Shown here: positions 38,455 to 51,100 of the stretch, in pieces
Position numbering within the stretch: position 1 is the first letter of the stretch
Layout: every line of letters begins with the position of its first letter
Origin: Marisa cornuarietis
Taxonomy: Eukaryota; Mollusca; Gastropoda; Architaenioglossa; Ampullariidae
Assembly (NCBI GenBank): GCA_004794655.1
Contig: SMMW01000555.1
Span: 8,825,001 to 8,889,000, forward strand
Length of the DNA: 64,000 bases
Reading direction: 5' to 3'
Made by a program: the position numbers and the translations under genes
The notes under the pieces: generated by a model
Databases searched by the model: none
What the model saw: the letters and a program-made list of their open reading frames with translations, nothing else
What the model was told of the DNA's origin: nothing

Positions 38455-41216
38455 ACATGTCTTCTCATGACAACTGACCCCTGTCTCTCTTCGCTTCTCT
38501 TGACTTTAAACGCGATGAAACAAAATGCCTTGTAGAGACCTCCTTGATGATTTAGACATTAAATAGTATATAGTTTAAATTTACATTCCTATAAACTTGA
38601 CCACCATCTTTACTTTATTTGTAGCTATAGAACAATACTGTAATATAATGGTCGTCATCATTATGATATTGTAGCTCTAAAACAATAATGTTATAGACAT
38701 ATAATCAGAAGACATATGTGAAAGTTTAATGCAGTCTACAGCAAAATTACAAGTTTCACCATTTTTAATCTCTATCCTTGCACGACTCTGTTTTGCACGA
38801 GAGCTGCCCTACAAGTTTGTGTTCGGTTAGCTGTTTCCAACATTGTCTGTTAACTGTTTTGTTCCCTCTCGCTTCTCGATCAAATATTGCTGTTCGGATG
38901 GAATTTTTTTCTTTTCCTCATGTACGAAATGATCGTTCGATAAAAGGATTAGATCTACCCGCATGGTTCTCGCCTTTCCCTTTTGTTCTGGCACGCTCAG
39001 AGGGTGCAGGCACTGAGGTCCCAGACGAGCAGAAGGCTGCACGTGTGGACTCGTTAGCGAAGTCGATCACCAGCAGCGGACCACCGACTCTGTTTGCCCG
39101 CCCTGCATGCAAGCCAGGCTGCGGAAAACTATCAATGTCCACGTGCTGTTGCTACGTTCGCTGTCTGTTTGCTGAGCTTGCGCTCGGAAAATGGAGGCAA
39201 GTAATTATCGGAGCAGCTCAGAAGCCCAGGACTTGCTGGCGAGTGCAAAAATGAAAGTGGGCTGAAGGCAGACAGAGTTTCTGGAAATGACGACGCAAGG
39301 GCGGAAGGGACCCAAAAGAAAAAAAACCTGAATTAAAGCACGATAAATCTGTCGACGATGTCAGAGCTGCAGTCAAAGGACAGCCCTGCTACAAATTAGC
39401 AATTATGCTGAAAGAAAACTGCACTGACCAAAACTAACCGTCAAGCATGTTGCAGCCAAGGGGAAATACCCGCGCACCGTGTTTCATTAATTAGCGAAAA
39501 ACGGGAATGTTCGCATATACTGTGACAAAATAAAATGTGATGTTTTTGATTTATTGGGACGCTATTGCTTGTTTCATTGCTGGGTGGAAGTATGCGAACA
39601 ATTATGTGAGCGTGATTTCTCTTTCGTAGCATAATTATTATTATTAAAAAAAATTTAATATACTGATCGATGTTTGGGGGTTTTGGTGTGTACGTGGGTG
39701 TATTAATAAATAGAGTGATAAATAGACAAAGGTGAATGGACATTTTAACCACCAGGTACAGTGTGTGGACAGGAAATAAATGCTTCCTGAGCGTTGTCTT
39801 CAATGGCGGACTTTATTAGCCAGTGGGCCAAAGTTGAAGGAAAGTTATTCTCGGAGTTCTTTGTAGTTTGCGCTGATATTTAGACAAGGGAAGTTTTTTT
39901 ACGTTCACTGTGCCACTGTTCGATGGTAAGCAAACAATGGCTTTGGGGTCTAAACACACAGTGTGGAGGCACTCAAGGCCTCAGCACATACATTACCAGG
40001 AAATCAGCTCCATGTACACAGAGAGAAAAGAACAGAAGTGACAGACCAACATCACGTCATGAAAATCACAGACATTTGACAGTCCCTCCCTTCCCCCCCC
40101 CCTCAGCTTTGAAGAAAGTCTTACTAATCTCTACAAGCACCTAGGGAACAGTTTGTCTCTTGTACTAAGACGGTGTCGTAGTAGCACAAGGCAGCAGCTT
40201 CCACAACAACGATCTCTACCAAAGTCATCGTGACGGCCACGACGATGCTGACGGCGTTGGTGGTCATGGTGAACTGCTAGCGATTGGCATTATCAATGAT
40301 GACAGTATATTTGATGTGTGCTCGTGAGGCCGGAGTCAGACATTTTTTGCATGTCCGTATGAGTTTAGTCTCGGTATAATCATGGGAAGATGTTTTGTAC
40401 CACAGCGAACCTTAAAACAGAAGGAAACATTTACAGTTCGATTTTCCGCCAAAAAAAAAATATCTTCATGTTCTACCACAAGAGTTTTTTTCTTTTAATT
40501 CCCTCCAATCTATGTACAAACTTTCTTTTTTCCTGTGACAAAAAGACAAAATAAACTAGAACCCAACATGCAGGAAGTTTACGATGATTGGTGGACCAAA
40601 TTCTTTTATGTTGAGTCTCTGGATATTGAGTGATACTGACTGATCGAAAATGTGGCTGCATCTTTCGTGCGGCGTCTTTAATGATTTCTAAAGGATTTCA
40701 GAAACAGTGGGCTTGTCAGCCCATCGGTCTTCTCGTGTGTTCTATGAAACGTGAGAAAGGCAGTAGAGCTATTCGTCTTCTACAATTATTTCTCCAAACT
40801 CCACTGCTCACAGAAACTTCAATTGTTTGTCGAATTGCCCGTAGATAATTTCACACTTCAACAAAATGTAAGTCGATATTGACATCATCTTATGCTGTAA
40901 AAACGAAAAACAACAAAGTTAAGGACATTGTCTTCTAACAGAATTATTGCGAGCTCAGAGATAAGACTTTATTCGCTTTCTACCTACTGTACTCTAGAAA
41001 CCAATACAGATATTCTACCCGATAAACAGGAACATGTAAATCATCATAAAAATATCTCGGCAACCGTAAATAAGTCGTGGGTTTGGTTGCATGAGCCCTA
41101 GTCTGCAGATGTAGACCGATTCGATACATAGACTGTATATACATCGTCTTTCTTACGGGTATTCTTAATAAAAGGTTGCATGGTTTTTATAGATGATTTC
41201 TTCCGGAATGTTTCAG

Positions 41217-41380
41217 ATTCTACTGGGACCTGTTCATGCTGGTTCTGCTTATCGCAAACCTCATCATACTGCCAGTAGCCATATCCTTCTTCAACGACGA
41301 TTTGAGCACGCACTGGATTGTCTTCAACTGCATGTCGGACACAGTCTTCTTCCTGGACATCGTTATCAACTTCAGGACTG
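41217..41380 (+). CDS. HCN: HCN exon A: S1 and S2
   Basis: The acceptor is ...tgtttcag before 41217 and the first base completes a codon from an upstream exon. The exon reads FYWDLFMLV... (S1), a short extracellular loop containing NDD, then S2 ending in DIVINFRTG. These are the most conserved parts of the HCN voltage sensor. It ends in phase 1 with the first base of a Gly codon (G55). The donor is gtcagc, which has C at +3 and is weaker than the other donors of this gene. Reading through the donor would add about 40 unrelated residues and a stop, so the splice is needed to reach exon B. The preceding exon should end with the Arg of the usual ...FR|FYWD junction; it was not found. Confidence 0.95.
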
Positions 41381-44300
41381 GTCAGCTGTCCCACCCTCTG
41401 TCTTTGCTCAAAGCTTGTCGTACTTTTTATTCCGCCTTGTTTTGTTTTTGTTGTTGTGTTTGTTCCTTTGACTCTCTGAAAACTTCATCTCATATGTCTG
41501 TTAGTGAGTGAGCGGGAGTGTATGTATGTCTCCACGTGCTCACGCGCGTGTGTGTATGGGTGAGTGAGAGAGAGAGAGAGAATGAGAAAGATCAGGCATC
41601 TATATGATTAAATAGTTTTGTTTTATACTTTATGCTAAAATGGAAAATGACTAACACTGTATAATCAGAAGTAATAACAGAGGAGATAAGTCGGTTTCGT
41701 ACCGCCTCCTCCAAGTAAATCATTAGATACTCGTTCTATTAATATCTCTTTGCGACGCCAACTTTCAAGGTCCACCACAACATCACCTTCTAGGGTCTAG
41801 CCTTTCTGACCTTGCAAAGAGTCTGCATTATGAAAACCATCGGGCACCTGCAAAACCGAATGATCTGTCCTTGTGTCACCGTACAAAGAGTCTTAGTATC
41901 ACAACAATTCCGAGAAAAGTCTTAGAATTCTGTCGACTTGCGTGTCGCCGACTCCCTGTCGTCTCAAGAGCTGCCGATGGACAAGATGGGGAAACCACGT
42001 TTGTATGCACCAGACTGAACCATTGTCACAACATAACAAAAGATTATTAATACTTTATTTTGTTAATTCTGTTAATCTATGTGGTCATTTGCTCAAAAAT
42101 CTTTAGAGTCCTTCACCTTTAACGCCTCTACTTTTGCGACAATAGCCACCAAAGTGGTTTCTAACCTGTTGACTTACTGTCAAACAATTGTCAGATTTCA
42201 TTGATAATTAGAATATTAGTACCAGGACCTGCCCTTGCTCAAATACAGCACAATCTGCAGTCGGGTAACAATTTCGATGGAACTGTGCTGACTCTTTTTT
42301 GAAGGTTGATATAATATATGGAGAGAAAATATTTAAGTGTCACAACTATTAAATCAAGACAGTTTTGGCATTCTGGGGCCAGTTGCACAACACGTTTCTA
42401 AATCTTAAAACTGTTCTAAAGAAGCAAAATATCATCTTAGCCATTTTGATGCATTGCAGAAAAACATACAAAAAAATTGTACTGACAGGACGGAAGGTCA
42501 GACTTAAACAACTTTATCTTATTTAAAACAGTTTTAGTTTTTAAATTCTAAAATTGTGGTGTGCACTTTAAACTAATTATCTAGACAGAGTTTAGGCCTA
42601 AAAGTGTTTAAAATTAGAAATGTGTTGTGCAACTGACACCAGAACGATAAAAAACTAAATTTACAACTAAACATTTCTGTTTATCATGGGGACACTGACC
42701 ATGAGACTGTTTGCAGTGCCAGTCTCATTCATATGTACTACTACTAATAATGAAAGCGTGATTTATAAAGCCCATGATCACGCTCATAAATGAGCATGTT
42801 CTCAGCGATTGAGACACGAACATGTACAACATACGAAGAACGGAAGGATAAATAACAGTACTGATAGGTAATAACAAACAAAACATAGAAAACGCAAAAA
42901 GGATGCGGGGAACAAACAGTAAGGATTGAGAGTTTCGTGAATCTGCGGAGAAAGACGAGCAGGAGGACTAGTGAGTGACGAGAAAATGCAAGAAAGGGTT
43001 AGATGAGTAAGCATATGTGGACTGTTTGTTAGGACTAATGCTCGTGGAAGTTATTGCACTTTAAAAAGATTTGGTATTGGATAAGTGCCAGATATGGAAG
43101 GGGAGAGTAACTTAAAGTCCTGGGACCATATGTTGTTGTTCTGATGACAGGTATAGTTAGCATACGGTCGGTCATCAGAAGAAGAGTGGAGTTGTCTGGT
43201 TGGAATGCAGGAAAAGAGAAATAGTCCTGACAGAATACTGCAAAGAAATTAAAAAAAACATAGTACAGAAGGCTTGTACTGAATGCAAGAACGGATGAGC
43301 AGCCATGCCCTAACAATTTTGTTGAAAACAATCTTCTTTATTTCATTATCGCATCTTGAGGAAGTTCTATATTTTCGCTATACAATTAAAAATGAGATGT
43401 CATTTTTAAAGTGACAGTAAAGATATTGTTTTTAAATCAGTTCCTTCAGTATTTGCTATTTCACAGCATTGATCTTCATTGTCAACTCAGTATCCACAAA
43501 ATATCTCATACATATTACTCCTCTTTACTTGCTACTTTGCTTTGTTTTATTTTTTTTTTAAACTGACAAACGGTGTGTGTGTACAGATAAAGTCATTGTC
43601 TATCTGTTTCAGGCATTATATTGAACGATTTCGCGGACGAAATCATACTGGACCCTAAACAAATAGCAAGACATTATATAAAAAGTTGGTTTTTCCTCGA
43701 TCTCCTGAGTAGTATCCCGATGGACTATATTTTCTTAATGTGGGACTCTGAAGCCAACTTCAGTCAGCTTTTCCACGCAGGTAACGAAGGACGTATGGAC
43801 GCGTCTCCATACTGGCAAGGTGATCATTCCCAACGAGGTTCCAGAGCAAATGTCATCGTATTTCAAACCCAATCTAAGATTTTTTGCATTTCTCTCATTT
43901 TCTAAGACACGTGTCATCATATCGCCTTTAAATGCCAGGATATGCAGTTTTAGAAGCTAAAGATGTATAATAAATAGCAACTGTATACAAGTATCGAACA
44001 CGGCATAGCTTTCCCCATAGGAAGGCACATACTGTTTTTTTCAGTTGGACACTGTACTAAACTGTTGTAGAAGCTTATGAATAAGGACATGGGACGAAGT
44101 CTGTTCAAGACATTAAACTCTCTAATGAAGTAGAAAGTTTTTTTCGTCTTATTGTTTTACAAAACTAAGAAATTTTAGAAATCTGCAAATAAAAGACAAG
44201 AAACGACAGAAAATATTAAATACTAACACCAAAAACAAGTTCAGACAACCGTTCAAGAGTTGTAAAATAATCTTTTTTTATGTGGACCAAGAAGAAGACG

Positions 44301-47300
44301 TTTGCAGAGTAAAAAAAAAGTCTAGTTAGAGTAGTTACAAAAATATGATTTCATTTTCATTTTATTCTAACAAAATGTTTATTTGCAAATCGAAAAGGTT
44401 AAGGGTGCATGACTACGCTGTTTGAGGTGTGAAACGTGCACAGGTTTTCTTTTAAAGTTTTATAGGTTTATTCTGAGTGATACTGACACACCGCTTACAA
44501 GACTATCTTTTGTTTTGACATGCATTCCCTTTGAACTTCTGATTTTTCTCCTCGCCTTGTTGAAAATCAGAGTAGACATGTATATATAATTTCCTGCACA
44601 TTTAGTTCCTTTCATTCAACTTTTTTTGCCTGACATGTTTTTCATGTAAACACAGTGAGGTTTGTTTCCGCCACTTTCTTTCAATTTTAATATTTTTATA
44701 GCATCCACCATTCCTTTTCACGATGAATAGCATTTTTCTTTGTTTGTTTATTTGAAAAAAACACACAGTGGCTTTCTGCACGTTACGCACTGATTAATTT
44801 CGATCACGCAAGAATGTATTTCATCAAAACATTTAGTCACACTTTGGTAGCCTGTGTTGCAGATCGCATTTTAGTTTTGTAATTTTACATCTATCTTTAT
44901 GTTCATATGTTCATGGGATATATAATGACAAACTGGTCCTCTCTACCATATTATCGATTTCTAGGATCAAGCTGAGCATGTTTCGCTTTCATGTTATCTT
45001 CAGATGTTGTCGGGAATATGCTTACTGTTTTTCATCGATCGCTTCCCACGCTCCCCCCTACTGAAACGCGTAATAGTTAAACATTAGTACCGTAACAAAA
45101 CTTTCATAATGAAGATAATATTTTATCGGGCATAATTATCCGTATATGGATAAAATGTTATCAGCTACTACCGTAGGAGTTTACAAATAAGGGTTTGTGC
45201 GAATGTTGGACACTTTGTCGAGCTTGCCCAATAACGATACAATATGAAACATTTTTGTATTATATATATACATAAAACTGCTGCGATAATCACGGCTATT
45301 GAAGTTTTGTTTGATGAGCACCAGTCTGAAAGGTTTTAACGGTCTTTCACAAAACTGGACACCTAAAGCTTGAATGTGCTTGCAGATTTTGCGCTATGTT
45401 ATGCTGGTATAAAAGTGTTCGTAAGGACAGCCAGCGTCCTGGAAGACGTGCGGGTTACCATAAACCCCGACTGTCCAAAAAATAAATTTTCCGTTTTTAT
45501 TTATTTCTGATCGTTTATTCTACTTTGAGACAATGCTGTCTCTCTGTTATAAACTTTGTCTATTGTAGATGCTTCGTCGTTGTTGTCACACTGCATTTGT
45601 GCCTATTTTTTCCCTTTTGTTCGAACGTTTTGTAGCGAAATCACGATGTCCTTTGATTTGCTTTGACTTGAGTGCTAAATGCCTCAACACCCGGCCTAAA
45701 CCTCGAAACGTTTGGGTTTTTATCTGTCTTTCATCAGCAAAACGACACGTCAATAATGTGTATACCCGACAGAATGTTGCCTATATGTTGTCTTCGAGGA
45801 GAAGTTTAGGGGGTAGATTCAGCTCTACATCTCCTCGCAGCGTGTATTGGAAATGGTCGCCTTGCTAAGTATGAAATAACAATGCCATTATCATAATGTT
45901 GTGTTATGGAAAATTAGTTTTCCTTTTTCCTTCAAATTATCTTTCCCGTGGAATGAGCACTTCACTTAGTCTCTTAGCTGTAATATCATTTTTTGGAATG
46001 ACATCCTTAGCGGCCCAGCTGTTTTTAATCGCATGGCTAGTGTATCTTGGTGTGCCACTGTTTATGTTGACTGTGCTAGAAGTGTCATTGATGCACAAAA
46101 GCCTGAAAAAAGCAGCATGGCTACATTGCTCGGCAGGATGTGTTTTTTCTCAATGTTTTGTATGTCCAGAAATCTTAGTCTCCTTATTTTTGATGCTCTG
46201 TAGCATGCCAATCGTTAACACTGTTATGCGACCAATTTGACATTGGGAACTGTGTATTATACTTCCTTTTTAGCAAGTTTCTAGCCAGATGTTAAGTTTC
46301 AATATTAAAGTCCTCTGCCTTTAGCTTTAAAATGCCATCTATCCCTACAAAGCTGTGTATTTTATTGTCTTGTGAAGTATATGAAATTGCCAATCCCGAA
46401 TAACATAATTTGTTAAACAGTCTTATATTCTTTTTATAAAAGCACTTTAAGTTTAGAGTGCAAATTTTTATAAGTCTCTCTTGGATGAGTGCTATGAGTC
46501 AACCAGACTAAGCTAAAAGCCAATACAATTTAGTTTTTAGATCACTTCTTACAAGTAAACAAGATGATACAAATTAGTTTAGCTTCAATTCTGAATTACA
46601 CATCACTAAACTACAAATATAATATTTTATTTCAACCAGTAACGATAATTTTGTCTTTCAAGAGCAAATTTCCTAATGTTGAAATCTCCTTTTTTTCTTA
46701 ACTCCATATTTGATTCAACCATGCTCATTTCTTGAACGTTAACATCTTGTGTTCACATTTGCACATCCAAACTCACATTAGAAAAGTGATTTATAGTGAA
46801 CACTTTTTGCAAGAAAATAGAAGAAAAACTGTGTCACTTTCTAAACATTGCAGTAATTTTTAGCATTGTAGCTGTTCAACTTTATATGCCTGCTTGCGTA
46901 CACTAAACTATTTACATTGCTCTAAGATTTTTAATTTAGAATGTTGGCTCATCTTCCATCCCCCAGTAACTTCTGTTTTTGCATATAATAATAATTATTA
47001 TATCCATCAATAGACTGTTTGCTTATTGGATAAATCCAACTTTGGATATGCATGCTAACGTTCTGTCTTATGTTACCTGCTTCTTAAACGAAGCTTAGTG
47101 TTCCATATAACGCCCATAAATGTATAAGAGAGATAATGAATGATATATGTGGGGTATGTGTGCTTATGGTCGCATTAGTCTTTGCTTCAGTATTATACTT
47201 ATCTACCTTTTATTATTAACATTGTTTTGTTATTGTATTTAAAGCTGTTCACCAGGACAATTACACACTTTCTTATTACATATGTCATGGTTTCTACCAC

Positions 47301-48137
47301 GTCAAGTATGTTGACCATGCATAAAGCAGAGCTAGCAGACACAACTAGCAAAGTTAGCAGACAGTTAGCAGACAGCACACACTGAGAATGGAGCCAATGA
47401 CCAGATGAACTGTGGGTTGTGATGCTGCAGACCCCATCACCTCCCCCTCTGCCCCTTAATGCTAAGCTGCTTTTTGTAACGCTTCCAAAAGTATTAGCGT
47501 ATGTTGCAAACTCCTGTGTTCTTGTTATTTAAGAGCAGGAAGTACGCTCAGCTAATTGTATTCTGGTCTTTGTCCTAAATGTCCGTAAGCTGTTCTCCTT
47601 TTTTCTTGCTCTTCCTGTGTTAGACACTCGTTCGTTCATCCGGTTAACTCCCCTTCCTCACCTGATAAACATGCACAGCTTACAATTCTAGAAACCGTCC
47701 CCAGTAGAGAGGTAAACACCCTTCGCACATTTTCCCCATTCATCCATAATCCCTCCATCCAGGCATGCGGCAATAGCTTCCTTTTGATAGGAATTTCATG
47801 GTCACGTTGTTAAGCTTTAAAATTAGTAACAAAGCTGAAGCTGTTTTAAGATCCAGTAATCTGTTTGAAACCAATGGCACTAACTTTGTTTATAATTCAA
47901 AAGACAAGTTCTTTCACATTTCTTATTAATTTAGCTGTGCGCTTTTCATTCATTTTGCTGCTCAGCTAGTTTGCTTTCCATTTCATTAAAAAAATCACGT
48001 CCACCTTAACAAAGATATTTTGAAATTATGGTTTTTAAACAATAAATGTTTTATTATTACCGCTGACAGCTTCAGTATATAAAACTGTTTTTTTCCACTC
48101 TAATCCAATAAGATAAAGTGTCGAGTCATTCACGAAT

Positions 48138-48178
<41 letters not shown>

Positions 48179-51100
48179 CACACACACAAAAAGAGAGGAC
48201 GTCAGATTGCACGCCAAATCACTCGAACGAGTAAATAACATATTCTTGCACACATTAATGCATGCGCATGCATCCACTCAAACGAGCACGTTGCCGCAAT
48301 AGAAACACATGCATCATCTTGTTCCTTCAGACCTATCCTGCTGATTGAAAAGGCAATATGTACTGACGCCTTGAAGTGTGTTTATCCTTGCACCCCACAG
48401 GGAGAGCACTTCGAATGTTGAGGCTCGCCAAGCTCCTGAGTTTGCTGAGGTTGTTAAGGCTGTCCAGGCTCGTGCGATACGTGCAGCAGTGGGAGGAGGT
48501 ATGTACAACACTCAGTTGTATAATTTATAATGTGCCCTTTAAACTTTTTTCCCCCAAAGTGACGGAGAGGGACAGGACCAGGAGGGTCTAAATCAGATGT
48601 GCGTGCCATGAATATGGATCAGATTCCTCAATTATTTTAAACTGATTTTGGGACTCAATATGTTACGTAATATATTTTAGACATGCCAATCTTTCTTGTT
48701 TTTAATTTTTAAAAAATACAAATCCTTCCAGATTTGTCTTAAATTAGTGCTTTTTCTACTAGTCTAGACGCAAACTATGTTTTAGTCTACTTATTAAAGT
48801 TGTAATGTTTTTCGCTTTTGTCTTGTAAAACCTTTAGACTTAGAGTATTATTCTCTGTGTAAAATTAGCCTTATTGCAATATACTTTTTAGAACGTTTAT
48901 TATTTAATGATCGCTTTACTGAGAGACTAGGTTTCTTCCTTGTTAGTCTTTTCTAGTTAGTAACTCCTTCAGTGAACATAGAACTTGACGAGCGATATTT
49001 TCTGGCGACTGTATTACATTCAGCTTTAGTAGAGGAAACGTGCTTTGAATACAGTAGTCATGCATGCTGAGGGTTAGCGTTATTTATTGTAGCTTTTGAC
49101 ATTTTTTATGGCGGAAATTTAAAGAAATGGTTTAAGGCCACTTACATTTTAACAATCAAGCGCATATTTTCATGCTCTCTCTATCGTCAAAAAAACAAAA
49201 CAAAACAAAAAAACGAAAAAAAAAAAAAACCACTGACAAAAGCTTTCAATGTTGCTTTTACGTTTACGTACTTCACGCAACGTGAAAATAACAAAACCAA
49301 TTAGTCAAACTCAGGTGATTAGGAAAAAAGGCAGAACTGGTTGAGTTTTCATACAAACAAAATGTTGTATTCGTTTCCCTTGTTTAAATATCTGGCCAAA
49401 TTTATTTCACAATAAAACGTTGTTCTAGAATAAATATGATTTCTAATGGAACACTTTACTGTCAGTCAGTCAGTCGTCCCTTGCCTGGCACCTGTCGTTG
49501 GGGGGAGCACATGGATAGACGCGGCAGCTGATAGGGCCCGCCACTCTTGCCTATTTTGGGCAATAGTCAGCAGGTCCTGTACAGGACGACCAGTCCAGTC
49601 TTTGACGTTCGTAAGCCAGTTCTTTCTCTGACCACCGCGGCGTCGGCTACCCTCCAAGGTGCCTTGAAGGATAGTCTTCGACAAGGTGTCGTGCCGGGTT
49701 ACATGGCCAAAGAAGACCAGCTTACGTCGCTTGACTGTTGATAGTAGAGGTTCCTGGTGTCCTACCAGTGTGGCAATCTTGTTTCTTACAAAGTCGTTGG
49801 TTTTGTGTTCTTTGTATGAGATCCGGAGCAGCCTCCTCAGACACTTGTGCTCGAATGCCTGGATTCTCCTTTCTGTTTCGGCGAGTAGAGTCCACGTGTC
49901 GCATCCGTAGAGCAGGATCGGCACTACCAGGGATTTGTATAGCCTGTACTTGGTAGTGAACCTTATCTTGTGGCTATGCCAGATCCTATCTAGCCTAGCC
50001 ATTGCTGCTGTTGCTGTTGCGATCCTGATGCGGATATCTTGCGTGGAGCTGCCGTCCTTGGAGAGAGTGGCTCCCAAGTACTTGAAGCTGCTTACCTCTT
50101 CGAGCTGTACCCCGTTCATATAGATCTCTGCTTTGCCGTTGCCATTGATCATAACTTTGCTCTTTTCTGTGCTGGTCTCCATTCCATATGCGTTTGAGCT
50201 GTCTGTCAGTCTGTTGGTGAGGTCTTGCAGTTCCTTGTTTGTACCTGCTAACAGATCTATATCATCTGCAAAGCGTAGGTTGCAGATTGGTCTTCCACCG
50301 ATTGAAATGGAGGTATGGTGGTCATGAAGAGCTTCAAGCATGATGTTCTCCAAGAATATATTAAACAACACGGGTGATAGGGGACATCCTTGACGTACCC
50401 CTACTGTGGTACGAAAGTAAGCTCCTATTTGGTTGTTAAGCAAAACTGTACTCGTTGAGCTGTTATACAACGCTTCAACGACTTGGACAAGCCCTTCTTC
50501 AATGTTGAATTTCCGCATCACATGCCATAGCCCCTCGTGCCAGACTCTGTCAAATGCCTTCTTAAAGTCAATGAAGTTGTGGTAAAGGTCCCGCTGATGC
50601 TGCAGATGCTTTTCTATAAGAAGACGACAGTTGAAGATCTGCTCAACTGTGCTTCTACGTGGTCTGAAGCCAGCCTGTTCTTCTGCTAGCAGCTCTTCTG
50701 CTGTGGTTCTGATGCGGTTCTGTATGATCTTCAGCATGACTTTGCTTGGGTGACTGATAAGGCTTATTGTTCTGTAGTTCTGACACTGTTTGCTGTTTCC
50801 TTTCTTTGGGAGGGGAATGATTAGTGACTGCGTCCATTCTCTGGGCCATTCCTTGCGCTCCCAGACTCTTTGGCACAGGACAGTTAGGGCTTTTGTAGTT
50901 GCTTCCCCACCCTGCTTGAGCAGCTCAGCTGGTACATTATCAACGCCTGGTGACTTTCCTCCCTTCAGACTATGTACAGCTCTTTCGACCTCTTCCCGTA
51001 GGACTGGTATGTCTGCAGGTTCACTGTCTCTAGTCTGGTTGTTTTGGAGAATGTTGGCGTCGGTCTTCAGCTGGTAATTGTACAGGTCCTTGCAGTATTC

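Larger units (their letters stand above)
29491..41216. other. Noncoding stretch upstream of HCN exon A
   Basis: It holds two SINE copies and several microsatellites. I looked for the expected HCN-domain exon (a segment ending in a ...FR junction with a phase matching exon A) and did not find it. This stretch may be the 5' intron of HCN. Confidence 0.6.
41381..43612 (+). other. HCN intron A-B
   Basis: This 2.2-kb intron starts gtcagc and ends ctgtttcag. It contains the MITE-like element at 42371-42644 and an AAT-headed dispersed repeat from about 42746. A short GA run lies near 41567. No other exon is seen. Confidence 0.85.

Noticed and set aside
38778..39254. 158-codon plus-strand frame upstream of HCN, considered as a possible N-terminal exon
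   Set aside because: No HCN-domain signature, and no donor giving the ...FR|FYWD junction in the right phase was seen.
45896..46240. 114-codon hydrophobic open frame in HCN intron B-C
   Set aside because: T-rich sequence yields hydrophobic frames by chance; no motif, splice context or homologue is recognised, and it lies inside an intron.
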